A stretch of 64,000 nt of DNA. It comes from Cunninghamia lanceolata (lineage: Eukaryota > Streptophyta > Pinopsida > Cupressales > Cupressaceae). Under the pieces are notes generated by a model, which searched no databases, was not told where the DNA came from, and worked only from the letters and a program-made list of their open reading frames with translations. This document shows positions 32,831 through 43,487 of the stretch, one piece after another. The position numbers and the translations under genes were made by a program. Where the stretch lies: assembly GCA_027924645.1 (NCBI GenBank), contig BSBN01000829.1:1240001-1304000 (forward strand), in the 5' to 3' direction. Numbering within the stretch: the stretch's first letter is position 1; every line of letters starts with the position of its first letter.

Positions 32831-33690
32831 TGATGTAGGAGCATCCCTAGTTCAATCTAGAAATCTTGCATCAACCAAAAACATTTGTATTTTAGTTTGT
32901 TTGCAATTTAGTTTGTTTCTTTTCATTTTCCAGTTTAGTTTAGGTAGTTCAGTCAATAGTAGTTTCTGTATTTTGGTCCGCATTCTACCGTAGTTGCATT
33001 CTAGATCTTGCAGATCTAGACTTAGCATCTCGATTCACTCATCTACATCATATCTAGAATTTAGAATATTTGGATTAAGAACTGAAAAGATATCACTATC
33101 AGAAGATCAATTGTTTTCTCATAACAGAGCATCCTGACAACCTCTGATAATTAGCTAAAGGAGAAGACTTGCGGAGCACTTCTTGACTTGTCGAGAATAA
33201 TTGCACATCATTCAATGTTGTTTGGTTCATGGCTGATCTTCCCCGAGATCCGCATGTTATTTCATGCATTTACAGAGGTGTTCTACATGATTAGGTCTGA
33301 CCTATCCATGTACACACATTACATCTCTTCATTGGAGTTTGTGATCTTCCTTGGCCGACATGGAGGAATCTATTGTTTTGGAGATGATATATATTGATGT
33401 AATAGATCCCTAGGAAAGTAGTGATTTACAAAGAGATAGTTCATAGTTTAGATTTTGTGCAAAGGAGCTTCAAAGATATATCTTGTGCATATTCTAACAT
33501 TCTGAGATTAGGCTTGTGAGCCCTAATTATAAGCCCACATGATGCTGACTAGATTATATTTGAATTCTTTGATATACTGAATGATTGAATCTACATTTGC
33601 TTTATATCTTTGAGTTGTTTTCATTGTGTTTACTATTGTTGCATGGTCTAGACAGTTCATTCTATGAACCCTCCTATCATGACTGCACCA
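32831..33690 (+). repeat. Gypsy-2 3' LTR
   Basis: 860 bp, starts TGATGTAGGAGCATCCC and ends GACTGCACCA. Followed directly by the N-terminal half of the split LINE RNase H. Confidence 0.9.
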
Positions 33691-34564
33691 GCTTTAATTA
33701 GAATATTTTTGATTTTCCAATTGCAAGTGACTTTATGTTGAATTGCATTTATAATGAGAAAAGAATCACCTTCAATAACTATTTTCTTAATTCCATTTTT
33801 CCTAGCTAGTTTAAGTCCCATCAGCAGAGCTTGAGACTTAGCATCATCATTGGTTCCATCAACAATCTTTGAAGACATAACTTAGACTAGGTTCCCTATG
33901 TGATCTCTTATAACACATCCTATCCCAAATAATTTTGGGTTTCCTTTTGCAGCAGCATCAAAATTGAGTTTGAACCAGTTAGTTGGTGGAGTCTAATGAA
34001 TTTGACTCCTATCAATTGGAGATTTGTGTCAAATAGACCCAGGAGTAATAGGTTTAAGAAGAGGCCAATTTTTGAGTAGGATTGCATCCCAAGATGAAAA
34101 TTTTGAATTATTTCTTCTTTTAAAACCTATGCCATCACCATATCAGATATGAAGTTTTTTATTTTGAATAATACTTCCTTTATTTGTAATTTATGTTTCC
34201 TAAATATCCTATGCTTTCTCTCCAGCCATATATTCCAGATCAAGATAGATGGAATATAAATTTGCCAAATAGAAGAAAACATTAAGTTTTTGTTAAGAGA
34301 TGGCCAACCTTGGAAAAGACTTCATATTGAATTAGGAAGAGGACCATATCAACTAAGTTTTTGGCATAACCACGACCAACATCTAAAAGCAAAAGGACAT
34401 AATAATAGCAAGTGGGATGCCTTCCCTTCTACTACTCCACATACGATACACTTGAAAGGTCTGGAGATTCCAATTTTGTCCAATCTATCACTAGTAAGAA
34501 TCTTATTCTTCTGATCAGCCAATGTAAAGTTCCAGCTTTGGGAAGATAGTATTTCCCCCAACAC
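33691..34564 (-). pseudogene. LINE ORF2 C-terminus: zf-RVT and start of RNase H
   Basis: The minus strand opens with a zf-RVT domain (LTSDRLDKIGI; CIVCGVVEGKASHLLLLC, with Cys/His ligands and the FRCWSWL end, 34564-34349). A decayed linker follows, then RVT_3 RNase H (NWFKLNFDAAAKGNP; GIGCVIRDH; VIEGDSFLIINAI). Coding runs up to 33691, where gypsy-2 is inserted, and continues at 20848. This zf-RVT plus RNase H order is typical of plant L1-type elements. RT and endonuclease are not seen; to the right the sequence changes to gypsy-3. Confidence 0.85.
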
Positions 34565-34639
34565 AACTGATGTGGCTAGTTCTACATACCTGAATTATGG
34601 GAAGAAAAGCTATGTGGACCTAAATTGGGTACAAGATAA

Positions 34640-35154
34640 TTTTTCATGGGAGACAAAGTTCTTCTTAAAGACAAACCACACAAGAGTTCAATTAAATTTG
34701 GCAAATCAGCTAAGTTGGCACCTAGATATGTGGGTCCTTTTGAAGTGCTAGTAGTCATTAACCCAATCGCACATAGATCAACATTTCCACCTACTCTTGC
34801 CCCAGTAGATAATGTCTTTCATGTGTCCTATTTAAAAATTTATATTGTAAATTTTTCTCATGTTCTTGATTGGGGCTCCTTATAGGTTTTAGACCTAGGA
34901 ATGGTAATGGTAGCACCTCTCATAGTTCTCAAGGGTCACAAGATTTTCTTGCATAATAGAGAAGTGACTCAGTGCAAGGTATAGTGGGACCAATATTTAG
35001 AGGAAAATGCCACATGGGATGGCTATGAGGATTTTTATAATACTTATCCTCATCTTTTTGCATAATAAATTTAGAGATTTAAAGTTTCTAATTAGACTTT
35101 ATTTTTCATGCTTAATTGAGCCATTGGGACAATGACTTTTTATAGTGGGGAGGA
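34640..35154 (+). pseudogene. Gypsy-3: integrase end and chromodomain, with polypurine tract
   Basis: One open stretch (34646-34885) reads MGDKVLLKDKPHKSS, LAPRYVGPFEVL and FHVSYLKIY, the conserved end of chromovirus integrase. After a TAG the chromodomain-like part continues (VLDLGMVMVAPL; NREVTQCKV; WDQYLEENATWDGYEDF) to a stop near 35065. A purine tract TAGTGGGGAGGA at 35143-35154 precedes an LTR start at 35155 (TGGAACAATATC). The 5' part is missing; it adjoins the LINE near 34640. Confidence 0.85.
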
Positions 35155-35260
35155 TGGAACAATATCTATTTGGAATATATTAATGTGTGGATTTAATATT
35201 TATTATTCCATTTTATAACACATTGTAATGAGACAAATGATACTTTGCTTATCTTGATAT
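35155..35260 (+). repeat. Start of gypsy-3 3' LTR, interrupted by LARD-2
   Basis: About 106 bp of AT-rich sequence begin TGGAAC after the gypsy-3 polypurine tract and end in GATAT, the left target duplication of LARD-2. The LTR presumably continues at 44994, but its end was not found. Confidence 0.5.
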
Positions 35261-36656
35261 TGTGAGGGGGAAATCAGGTTATTCAAATTAATGAAAAATA
35301 AACCCAAACACCTATAGAATCTGAAGATAAAAGGAGATTAAAACAAATAAAACAATAATACCTTCACCTTTACCTTGCATCTTCCGTAGTTCGCCTATCT
35401 CTCTTTGATCTTGATGATGAAGCCCTCAGAAGCTTTTGCTCCCTTGCTTGTTAAAGATGGCAAAGATGGAATGGCTGAGACACTTGTGTATTTGAAGATG
35501 AACTTCAAAAACACTAACAATGGAGGCTATGAAGTGCTATGAACTGTTAAGAAGTGCTATGAAGTGCCAACGGCGCGCGCTAGATTTCCTACAGCATAAG
35601 TTTACTCAAACAATCGATTTTGAAATGAAGAGAAGAAGGTTATATTTATAGAAGAGAGTGAGGGAAGATCAATGGTTGAGAAGAAAAGAAGAGATCAACG
35701 GAGGAGGATTGTTGAGGAACATGCAACAAATGGAAGAAAAACATGTATCATTCAAAAAGAAGCTTTGTTGAGTTAAAAGCTTTCTTGATGAGTTTTCATT
35801 TTCTTTAAATTAGAATTTATTTTTCTAATTTAAGAGCAAAGGTTCTTTAAAGTTGCTTTAACTCAGCTTTTACTTTTGTATGACAAGAGGAATTTATTTT
35901 TAAAAGATATTGAAGATAAGAAAAAGAATTAAATAAATAAATTTATTTAATTTAGAAGATAAGAAAACAAATTAAATAAATAAATTTATTTAATTCATTT
36001 TTAGAAGATTTGGAAGATAAGAAAGCAAATTAAATAAATAAATTTATTTAATTTATTTTTTGAAGATTTGGAAGATAAGAAAGCAAATTAAATAAATAAA
36101 TTTATTTAATTCATTTTTAGAAGATTTGGAAGATAAGAAAGCAAATTAAATAAATAAATTTATTTAATTTATTTTTAGAAGATTTGGAAGATAAGAAAGC
36201 AAATTAAATAAATAAATTTATTTAATTTATTTTTAGAAGATTTGGAAGATAAGAAAGGAAATTAAATAAATAAATTTATTTAATTTACTTGCACATGATT
36301 TTGGAAGAATAAATAAAATATTTAATTATATTTTATTTTTGGGGATTTTAATTTAAATAAATTTGCATTTTATTTAAATTAGGAAGAATGAAAGATTTAA
36401 TTAAATAATTAAAATTATTTAATTACTTAGAAGAATGGATGTTTTAATTAAATAATTGAAATTATTTAATTATTTAGAAGAATAAAGTTAATGTAGATGA
36501 AATTAATTAAATAAACAAAATTTATTTAATTAAATGGGAGGAAGTGAATCAAATAAATAAATAAATTTATTTATTTATTGATAGAGGACTATGAAGATGA
36601 AATAAATATTTAAAATATTTATTTAAGTAGAGTCATGTCATTTTTAGGTGTATACA
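35261..36656 (-). repeat. LARD-2 3' LTR
   Basis: 1,396 bp. Plus-strand start TGTGAGGGGGAAATC, end AGGTGTATACA. A minus-strand TATAAATA box lies near 35645-35653 (plus strand ATATTTATAG). A decamer of the type GCTATGAAGT is repeated at 35530-35572, and a long AT-rich tandem array follows. Confidence 0.92.
35911..36290. repeat. AT-rich tandem array in LARD-2 3' LTR, 7 units
   Basis: Units of about 35-60 bp alternate GAAGATAAGAAAGCAAATT with a palindrome-containing TAAATAAATTTATTTA core. I count seven units, against nine in the other LTR (44140-44640). The self-complementary core could form hairpins. Confidence 0.85.
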
Positions 36657-36670
36657 TTTTGCCCCTCTTT
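36657..36670 (-). promoter_or_regulatory. LARD-2 polypurine tract
   Basis: Minus strand AAAGAGGGGCAAAA directly before TGTATACACC; the plus-strand primer site of the element. Confidence 0.8.
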
Positions 36671-39600
36671 GATGCAATGTGTTTTATCACGTTGTTTCAA
36701 AGAATAAGATTTTCGACAATGATACATACCCCAGTTTGCCCCTGGTACAATTTGAATGATAGGATGCCCCCTCGCGAGATTAGACGAGGAGACGGCAAAA
36801 GGCATGAGACGGACAATATCACGATGAGAAGAAATGGCTGGATGCAAAAGAAAGAGGTGAATGATACGAGATGCAAGATAAAAAGATAACTCACACAAGC
36901 AAGAAGCAAGTAAGCACAAATGATACAAAAACAGGCAAGGTATTGCCCCAGTCAAGTGGTAAACCAAGGATATAGATTGATGATGTCTGGTTTCAGGAAT
37001 GAAACATGTTGTATAAGACTCTGGGTTTGGTTTCGACAATGCAACATCCTATCTAAGACACTTTGATATGATAACGATATACGACAGTGTTGTCATGGCA
37101 GGGAATGATATATCCCTAGAGCAATAGAAGGATAGTTATGACTGATTGATATGGTTTACGACAAGATTAGGATCAAGACCACTGATTGTGATTGGATCAT
37201 TCGACAAGATTGGCTTGACTCGATTGGTATGGATTAAGGATAGACTTGCATTTTGATCACTGCTCAGATTGACAGGTAGAACTGTTGATGAGCAATATGA
37301 AGACAAATAGAAATTTGATCGATAGAAGAATGACTCGATAGAAGAAATTTGATTGAAGGACTGACAAGCTGCTACAGGATTTTCTTATTGCATGGGATAT
37401 GGATATGGATATGGAATGGAATTGGATACGGTATGGATATGGATATGGAATGGATGTGGATTTGTCATCTTGATATTTGCAAGGCTTTTTGCTTTCATCA
37501 TTGGGTGCTTTTTGGTATTTTTTGCTTTTTGAAATGTGGTAAGAAGATACAAGCATCTAGGTATAATTAGACCGAGATGACCTGAGTATCGCTTACCTGG
37601 ATTTTGATATAGCAAGTTGATACAAGCATCTAGTCAAACTTGAAGTTAGATGACCTGAGTACTTCTTGCATTTCAACAGACAAGGATTTTCCCTTTTCAT
37701 GTTTAGACCTCGGAGTCCTCGATGATCATTTGTTGATCATGTCATTAGACAGAAGTCGTCACATTACTAAAGTTTAATCCACAAGCAGCAGACAAAGAAA
37801 AATTATGCCCCCATCATAGCATCTCTAGCTTTTGGCATCCTTGAGTAGCATAGGAAGACATAATGACAAAAATCCAAGACCTTGTAAATTAACTTGTTGA
37901 CAAAACTTCTTTGCATTAGATGTGTCTTTTGCCATAATTGATACAGAATTAGTCTCAGTGTCTTTGGTATGGTGCCGCGCTTTTGCTTAGGACAGGTTGA
38001 TGTTTTGAGTCAAGGACCTTTGTTGTGTTGGGTAGTGTGTTTTGCTGCTCTTGCTTGTCTAGTGAAAGGTATCACAATCCTTATTGGTATCCTCTTAGAA
38101 CAGTGGCATTCAAGAATCCAAATCCGCAACTAGGTCGAGGAGTTGCCCCCAGTTTAGACAAGGATCAACTTATTGTGAGTGAGACAACAGATAGACACGG
38201 AGAGACGGACCCTAAGGGACTGACCTAGTGCCTCGGGGGCTCATTGCTAAATGGCCTTGCCTACGTGATGACGCAGAGGCAACGTAGTTCGGGGTAAACC
38301 CTAGCGGACCTAAGACCTAGGCGATGGCAAAGGACTCAAATTGATAGAAGGACTAGATATGGGATCGACGAGACAGTGGAGTGGAGAGAAGAGGAGCGAA
38401 GTGAAGTGAAGCGAAGCCTCGAGGGTGTATTGAGAATGGCCTTGCCTACGTGATAACTCAGAGGCGACATAGTTCGACAATGGTTTAGAGGACGGGGTCA
38501 AGACGGACGATATGATGGACACAAGAGATGGATTGGATGAGACACGATATGGACCAGTTATGGAACAACTATGGATCAGATATGGAACAGAGATGGATCA
38601 GATATGGAACAGATAACACTGATGACAGAGGCTATGCTAGGCTGACACTGTGGACAAGAAACTAGATAAGAATTTTGGATGGCCTTAATGCTAGATACTG
38701 ATGACAAGGGAAACACCACAGATAGGGAGATGGATGGGCGATAGAGGATCAATGATAGGGTAGGTAGAAGGAAACAAGGATGTGATCTCCAAGGACTATG
38801 TCGCATAAGGAAAGCATGCCCCATTGTAGGTAGAATATGTAGGATTTTTCATGACAATGTTTATGACGACAAGAGGATGAGAGGATAATGAAGGATTTGC
38901 TTGGTTTGGGAGGGATAAGGTATGTCAAGAGACATCTAAAACATTTTTTTCAACATTGTGCCCCCAATCTTTATCACAAAAATAGAGGAAAGGAAGATTT
39001 AGGATGGATGGACTGGACAGTATAGGTATGTAATGGATAGAGGAATAGGATAGGAAATGGTATGGACGGAAACTAATAGGAGAAGGGTGATATGCTGATG
39101 AGACAAGGTGCCCCCAAGTGTAGGTGACGTAGGAGATCAACTTACACATGATGCTTGTTTGGCAGGTTTTCATCATGGTACTTATCCAAGGCGCCTATTT
39201 GCCAAGTTTTCACCATTGGATGAAGGGATTTTTCTTTACTTTTTTCATTTTTTCTTTTCTTTTTTTCTCTTTTTTTTTTGAATATTTGGATGGGAGAAGG
39301 TGGACACAGAAAGGAGAGACTCAAGTATGTAGTTCCATAAAAGGTGATAGTCCCGCTAGATGGATGTTGTCGCATGGACCATGTCAAGTGTGCTCATAGA
39401 TGTTGGTAGGGGATTGCATGAAAGTGAGATGAAGTAGGTAGAGAGTGGATTATGGAAGGTACGATAGTGGATGATGATGCAGAATACAAAAGGACTTAGG
39501 TAAGGATGGAAGGAACATTTATGCAAAAGCATGGACCATAGGATGAGGAAGATATGTAGGATAGTAGTGGAAGGGAGGGGAGATGGAGTTGTACGAAAGT

Positions 39601-39722
39601 GTTGTGGAATGGAAGGGAACCATTACCAACGGTTGCACATACTGTGATAAACATTGAAGCTTATGATGGGAAGGTGGCGTAGGAAGCAATGAAGATTTTT
39701 GCTTGGTGGATGAGTGATTTAG
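36671..39722 (-). other. LARD-2 3' untranslated interior
   Basis: About 3 kb downstream of the element's long reading frame, without a coding motif. It contains a (GGATAT)n-like run at 37393-37455, two copies of a roughly 40-bp segment around GGCCTTGCCTACGTGAT (about 38252 and 38431), a duplicated ATACAAGCATCTAG segment (37547 and 37620), and ATGGAACAGAGATGGATCAG-like repeats at 38560-38615. Non-coding function unknown. Confidence 0.6.
37393..37455. repeat. GGATAT-type microsatellite
   Basis: Imperfect run of GGATAT and GGAATG units on the plus strand inside the LARD-2 interior. Confidence 0.85.
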
Positions 39723-42080
39723 CTATTTAGGGACCCACATAGACTTAGTATTTTTCTGATTTTTTCTTGTCATGTGGGATGGAAGGATTTGATATTTGTG
39801 GATGGCATGGGAGAAAGTGGATGGTTGGGATGCTTTAGAGGTGGATGCCTCATTTGACTTGATATCTTTTTTCTTGGATACCCAAACCTTTTTGCTTGTA
39901 GATTGTACTTGTGAAGGTATGGGCTTGGGTATATGTATCTTTTGTGCAGATTCTGAGATAATTATTTGTTGCTTGGGGACCCACACCTTTTTTAGTTTGG
40001 CATTGAGGTGCGTGGGTGTATGCAGCTTTTGAGATGGATGTTTCTTTGATTCTTGGCTTTGGTATCCTAGGTCATGAGGACTCATAGGATTTGTAACTTT
40101 AGAGGTAGAGGCATCCAAATTTTTGTTGTTGAATTCTCTTAGGATGGTGGAAGTGGGGTAGGTGGAAGCTCTTTGTTTAGACAATATGTGTATTTGTTGG
40201 CCATGATTGGGAATGTTAGATGATTTACAGATGGATGGATAAGGTGTTGGAAGGAGTGGTGGTAAAATGTAGGGAGGGATGTTAGGATTTGGGAGTAGCG
40301 GAGGTAGATTGGATGGTGGAAGGTGTATGGTCACATGCTTTTGACAAATGTAGGATGATGGAGGTGGAATGGTGACATATGTTTTGGGGATATGATAGGG
40401 TTTGCGATGGAAAGTGGTAGACTTAGGAGGAGTGGAGGAAGTACCAACATCATGAGATTGTTCACCTTGGGGTATGTATCCAAGGCCATATGAAGGTGGA
40501 GGAACATTGACATGGACGGGCTCCAAAATACCTTGTTCATGAAGGCCTAAGCCTTTACCTTGATAGTTCATATGTTGGAGTATGCGGTGGACAGTGGGAT
40601 TATGTGTAGGTGGAACACTAGACACAAGTTCTTTATTGGATGGAGAAGATGAGATAGAGGATAATGGTTGTTGGTGTTCTAAGGAAGAACATTCGTGCAT
40701 GGAGGTAGTGAGACCAAGGATATAGGATAATGGATTTGCAGCTTGGTCAATAATGGATGGTGAAGGATCACTAGAATCTTGATCATCATTATGCTCTTTA
40801 GGATCTAAGTTATTAGGTTGATCATTCATGTGCACTTGGGAGGCAAGTGTCTCATCAGAGGAAGTGGAAGTTGTTGGATCATCGATAGGACTAGATGGAA
40901 GATGGATAGGAGTAATGGGGGTTTCTTGCTCATGGATGGGTATGGGATCAAGTTGTTCAAGGACATTTTCTTCATAGGGAATATCTGATCATAGAACAAA
41001 TAAAGGTTATGGATGGGTTGGAGTTGGATTTCCATCTCATGTATAGGATCAAGTTGCTCATGGATAGCTTCTTCATCAAAGATAGTATCTTGGTCACAGA
41101 AAAGATAAAGGTTATGCATGGGATGGAATTGGATCTCTTGCTCATGTATAGTTGTTGGGAGATGGATACGATCAAGTGGCTTATGGAGAGGTTCATTATT
41201 ATGTATATCATCTTGATCATGGAAAAGATGCATGTTATGGATAGGTTGCAAGAAAGTGGTTTGATCTTGACTTGGACTAGGGATTAATGTTTCCTCATGC
41301 TTAGGATTAGACTCTTGACATACCTCTTGGGTTGCTTGAATGGAAGTGGATAGCTCTTGGGTAGACTTGACATGTTCTTGAGGGTTATTGACATGGAGGT
41401 ACAGTAGCTCTTGACTTGGGTTCACGGTAGAAGGTTCTTTGATAAGCTCAAGGGGTTGCGGATGACATGAAGGTGTTGGAGGATTTGACATGGGATTGGA
41501 AGAATCTTTGGTAAGGTCAAGGACTAAAATTTGGGGGCATGGTTGACTTTCTGCTAGTAGCCCTTGGATCACATCATTGGTAGGTGTATGGATAGGTGAA
41601 TGAGGGGATTTAGCTTTCTCCCTAGCTTTTCTCTGGTAGTATAAATTTGGCAAAACTCTTTCCCACCACTCATCTGATTCTTTTTTTGGTCACCCATTTA
41701 GAGTTTGAGGAAATCCATAGTGGTGTTGGTGTGGGATTAGCATGTTTTGGAATATGTGTCTTAGGAGTTGGTGAAGGAGGACTAGTAGAAGTGGTATATG
41801 ATTTCCCCCTTGAGGTGGCAGTTGCCCTGTCAATAGTATCATTAAGACGGGAAAAGAAGGTATGATTTTGGGACGAGGCATAGCTAGTATTGGCATGTTC
41901 AGCTTGCAAGATTGCCATTTCTTGTTGTAAGACTTGGATTTATTGCGAAATTTCTATACACTCTTGAGGCGAGGGACCTGAATTTATTTGCAATTTCAGG
42001 TATTGGAGTTTTTGATCAATATATTCTAATTTGTTTGTTATTGACACAAGACTGGAAAAACTTACTAGTTTGGATGAGTA
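39723..42080 (-). pseudogene. LARD-2 long Pro/His/Gln-rich protein with a G-patch-like segment
   Basis: The minus-strand frame begins with a coiled-coil-like stretch (about 42080-41900, broken by a TAA) and a Ser/Thr/Pro-rich part. It continues as 41653-40826 and, after one frameshift near 40970, as 40835-39723, ending at a TAG. Three internal repeats of about 35 residues share IHN-x-x-LF-x-DQD and a later EIQ-x-x-P. A G-patch-like segment follows (ILQHMNYQGKGLGLHEQG, then YGLGYIP), as seen in some gypsy polyproteins. The C-terminus repeats KKVWVPK-type motifs. No zinc knuckle, protease or polymerase. I do not recognise a family; a nucleic-acid-binding gag-like role is inference. Confidence 0.6.
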
Positions 42081-43487
42081 GCACCAAATGCACCAGAATA
42101 GAGTGTAAAAGTGCTATAAGTCAAGATCAAATGCACAAGAAGTCAAGGTAAATGCGCAATTCTGGCTTTTTTTTCTTGTTTTCTCTAAATTTTGGGAATT
42201 CTGGATCGTTTTCAAGATTTTTCAGTGTTTTTGGCTTGAAAAACTTGGTGTTTCTGATGATGTTGATGTTTAATTATGGCAAAAGCATAGCAAACACATA
42301 GAAGTTTTCCATGATTTTTATCTTTTTTATGTTTTATTGTGTTTTTGGACTATTATGACTCAAAGACAAGTACAACCTAGGCAAGATGGGACAATATTCA
42401 TTGAATCCTCTAGCTGTGCCACTCAAAGCATGTAGCTCTAGAATCTGGTTGCACCGGCTCCCCTCCACGGCACTCACTTCTCATGCATACCAGATTTGGG
42501 TTTCCTTAGGCTCATCCCCACACCTAACCTTAGGATTTTCCCTACTACCTCTACTAAGAGTCACTTGAATCAAGGCCGCTTCAAGAGCTCCGCCATTTGC
42601 ATCAATGAATAGGGGTTTTTGGCTTATTACACAATTGGTTCTTAGATAGGGAAACCGTTCGAGTGGTTACATGTGCGGCGGCGCTACTCTCCGTTATGGA
42701 GTCTCCCAGCCTCAAAGGGTTACGCCTATGAGGGTTTTGGGGGAGGTTGGTCGTCGGTGTAACACAGCAGCACTCGTTGCTTGAGGTTTTCACCCCAAGC
42801 ACAATTTATTTTAAGTGGCTTGGTAGGGCTTGGCTTTAGCCTGTTACCACTCAGGGTCGTTCCCACTTGGACAAGCATGCATCCAAGGGCAGGCCCCCCT
42901 AAAGGTTTAACAAAAAGAATGACAAGTCTGGCACTTTGATCACCCAGTTAAGGGGAGAGCATAAGCCTATTGTCATTCGCAAGCACAGAAAATAGTTGTT
43001 CACCCAACCTAGTTAAAATAGAAAAACTAAATGGGCTAAGCTAATTTGTGCACTCACATGATTGTTAACTTGACAAGTGATTAATCATAGCATTGTTCAT
43101 TTCCCGTTTGTAGAAGATAGCAGTGATTAAACTAGAAAATAAATCCATAATGCAAGATAGCAATTGAGTTCAGTTACTTCCCTCCTAGTTAGAAAACTAT
43201 GTGAAGTTTGTTATGAAATGCACCTTTGTTACTTTACCCCTAGTTAGGCTAGATGAACTAAGAAGAATATACCTAATCCAGCCACTACTCCTGCAAAACA
43301 GATGTTAGTTCTAGCATGCAAAAGTCAAAAAAACCGAAAACAAAAATCAGAAGACAGATGTGCAACACTGCTGCCTGAATGCGCAGAAACAGGGAGTGTG
43401 CGGCTTTTTGAACAAAAGCGCAAATACAGAGATCAAATGCACAAAAGAATGAGGTACAGGCGCAAAAATAGCAGATGCGCAAAAGGA
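42081..43487 (-). other. LARD-2 leader region
   Basis: Upstream of the long frame on the minus strand and inside the 5' LTR. It is more GC-rich than its surroundings around 42390-42960, which may mean structured RNA. Near the LTR it holds repeated GCGCAAA/TGCACAAA words (43378-43490). No tRNA-Met-type primer site is visible next to the LTR, so the primer is unknown. Confidence 0.5.

Larger units (their letters stand above)
20849..33690 (+). mobile_element. Gypsy-2: chromodomain Ty3/gypsy element carrying nested Copia-2
   Basis: LTRs at 20849-21705 and 32831-33690 flank a tRNA-Met primer site, gag, protease, RT, RNase H, integrase and a C-terminal chromodomain, in chromovirus order. Without Copia-2 it is about 6.5 kb. 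Flanks ACTTC and GCTTT fit a 5-bp duplication decayed by two transitions; frame continuity of the interrupted LINE supports this. LTRs differ by about 10% by eye, so it is older than the element inside it. Coding parts are broken by stops and frameshifts. Confidence 0.93.

Noticed and set aside
33657..33878. Separate small host gene with an RNase H-like protein
   Set aside because: It is the N-terminal half of the LINE RNase H, following a zf-RVT domain and interrupted by gypsy-2.
35911..36290. CRISPR-like or centromeric satellite array
   Set aside because: Units are AT-rich, adjacent, of unequal length, confined to an LTR and present in both LTRs of the same element.
36635..39400. Short open stretches in LARD-2 interior as genes
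   Set aside because: No motif, no conservation visible, and low-complexity repeats explain them.
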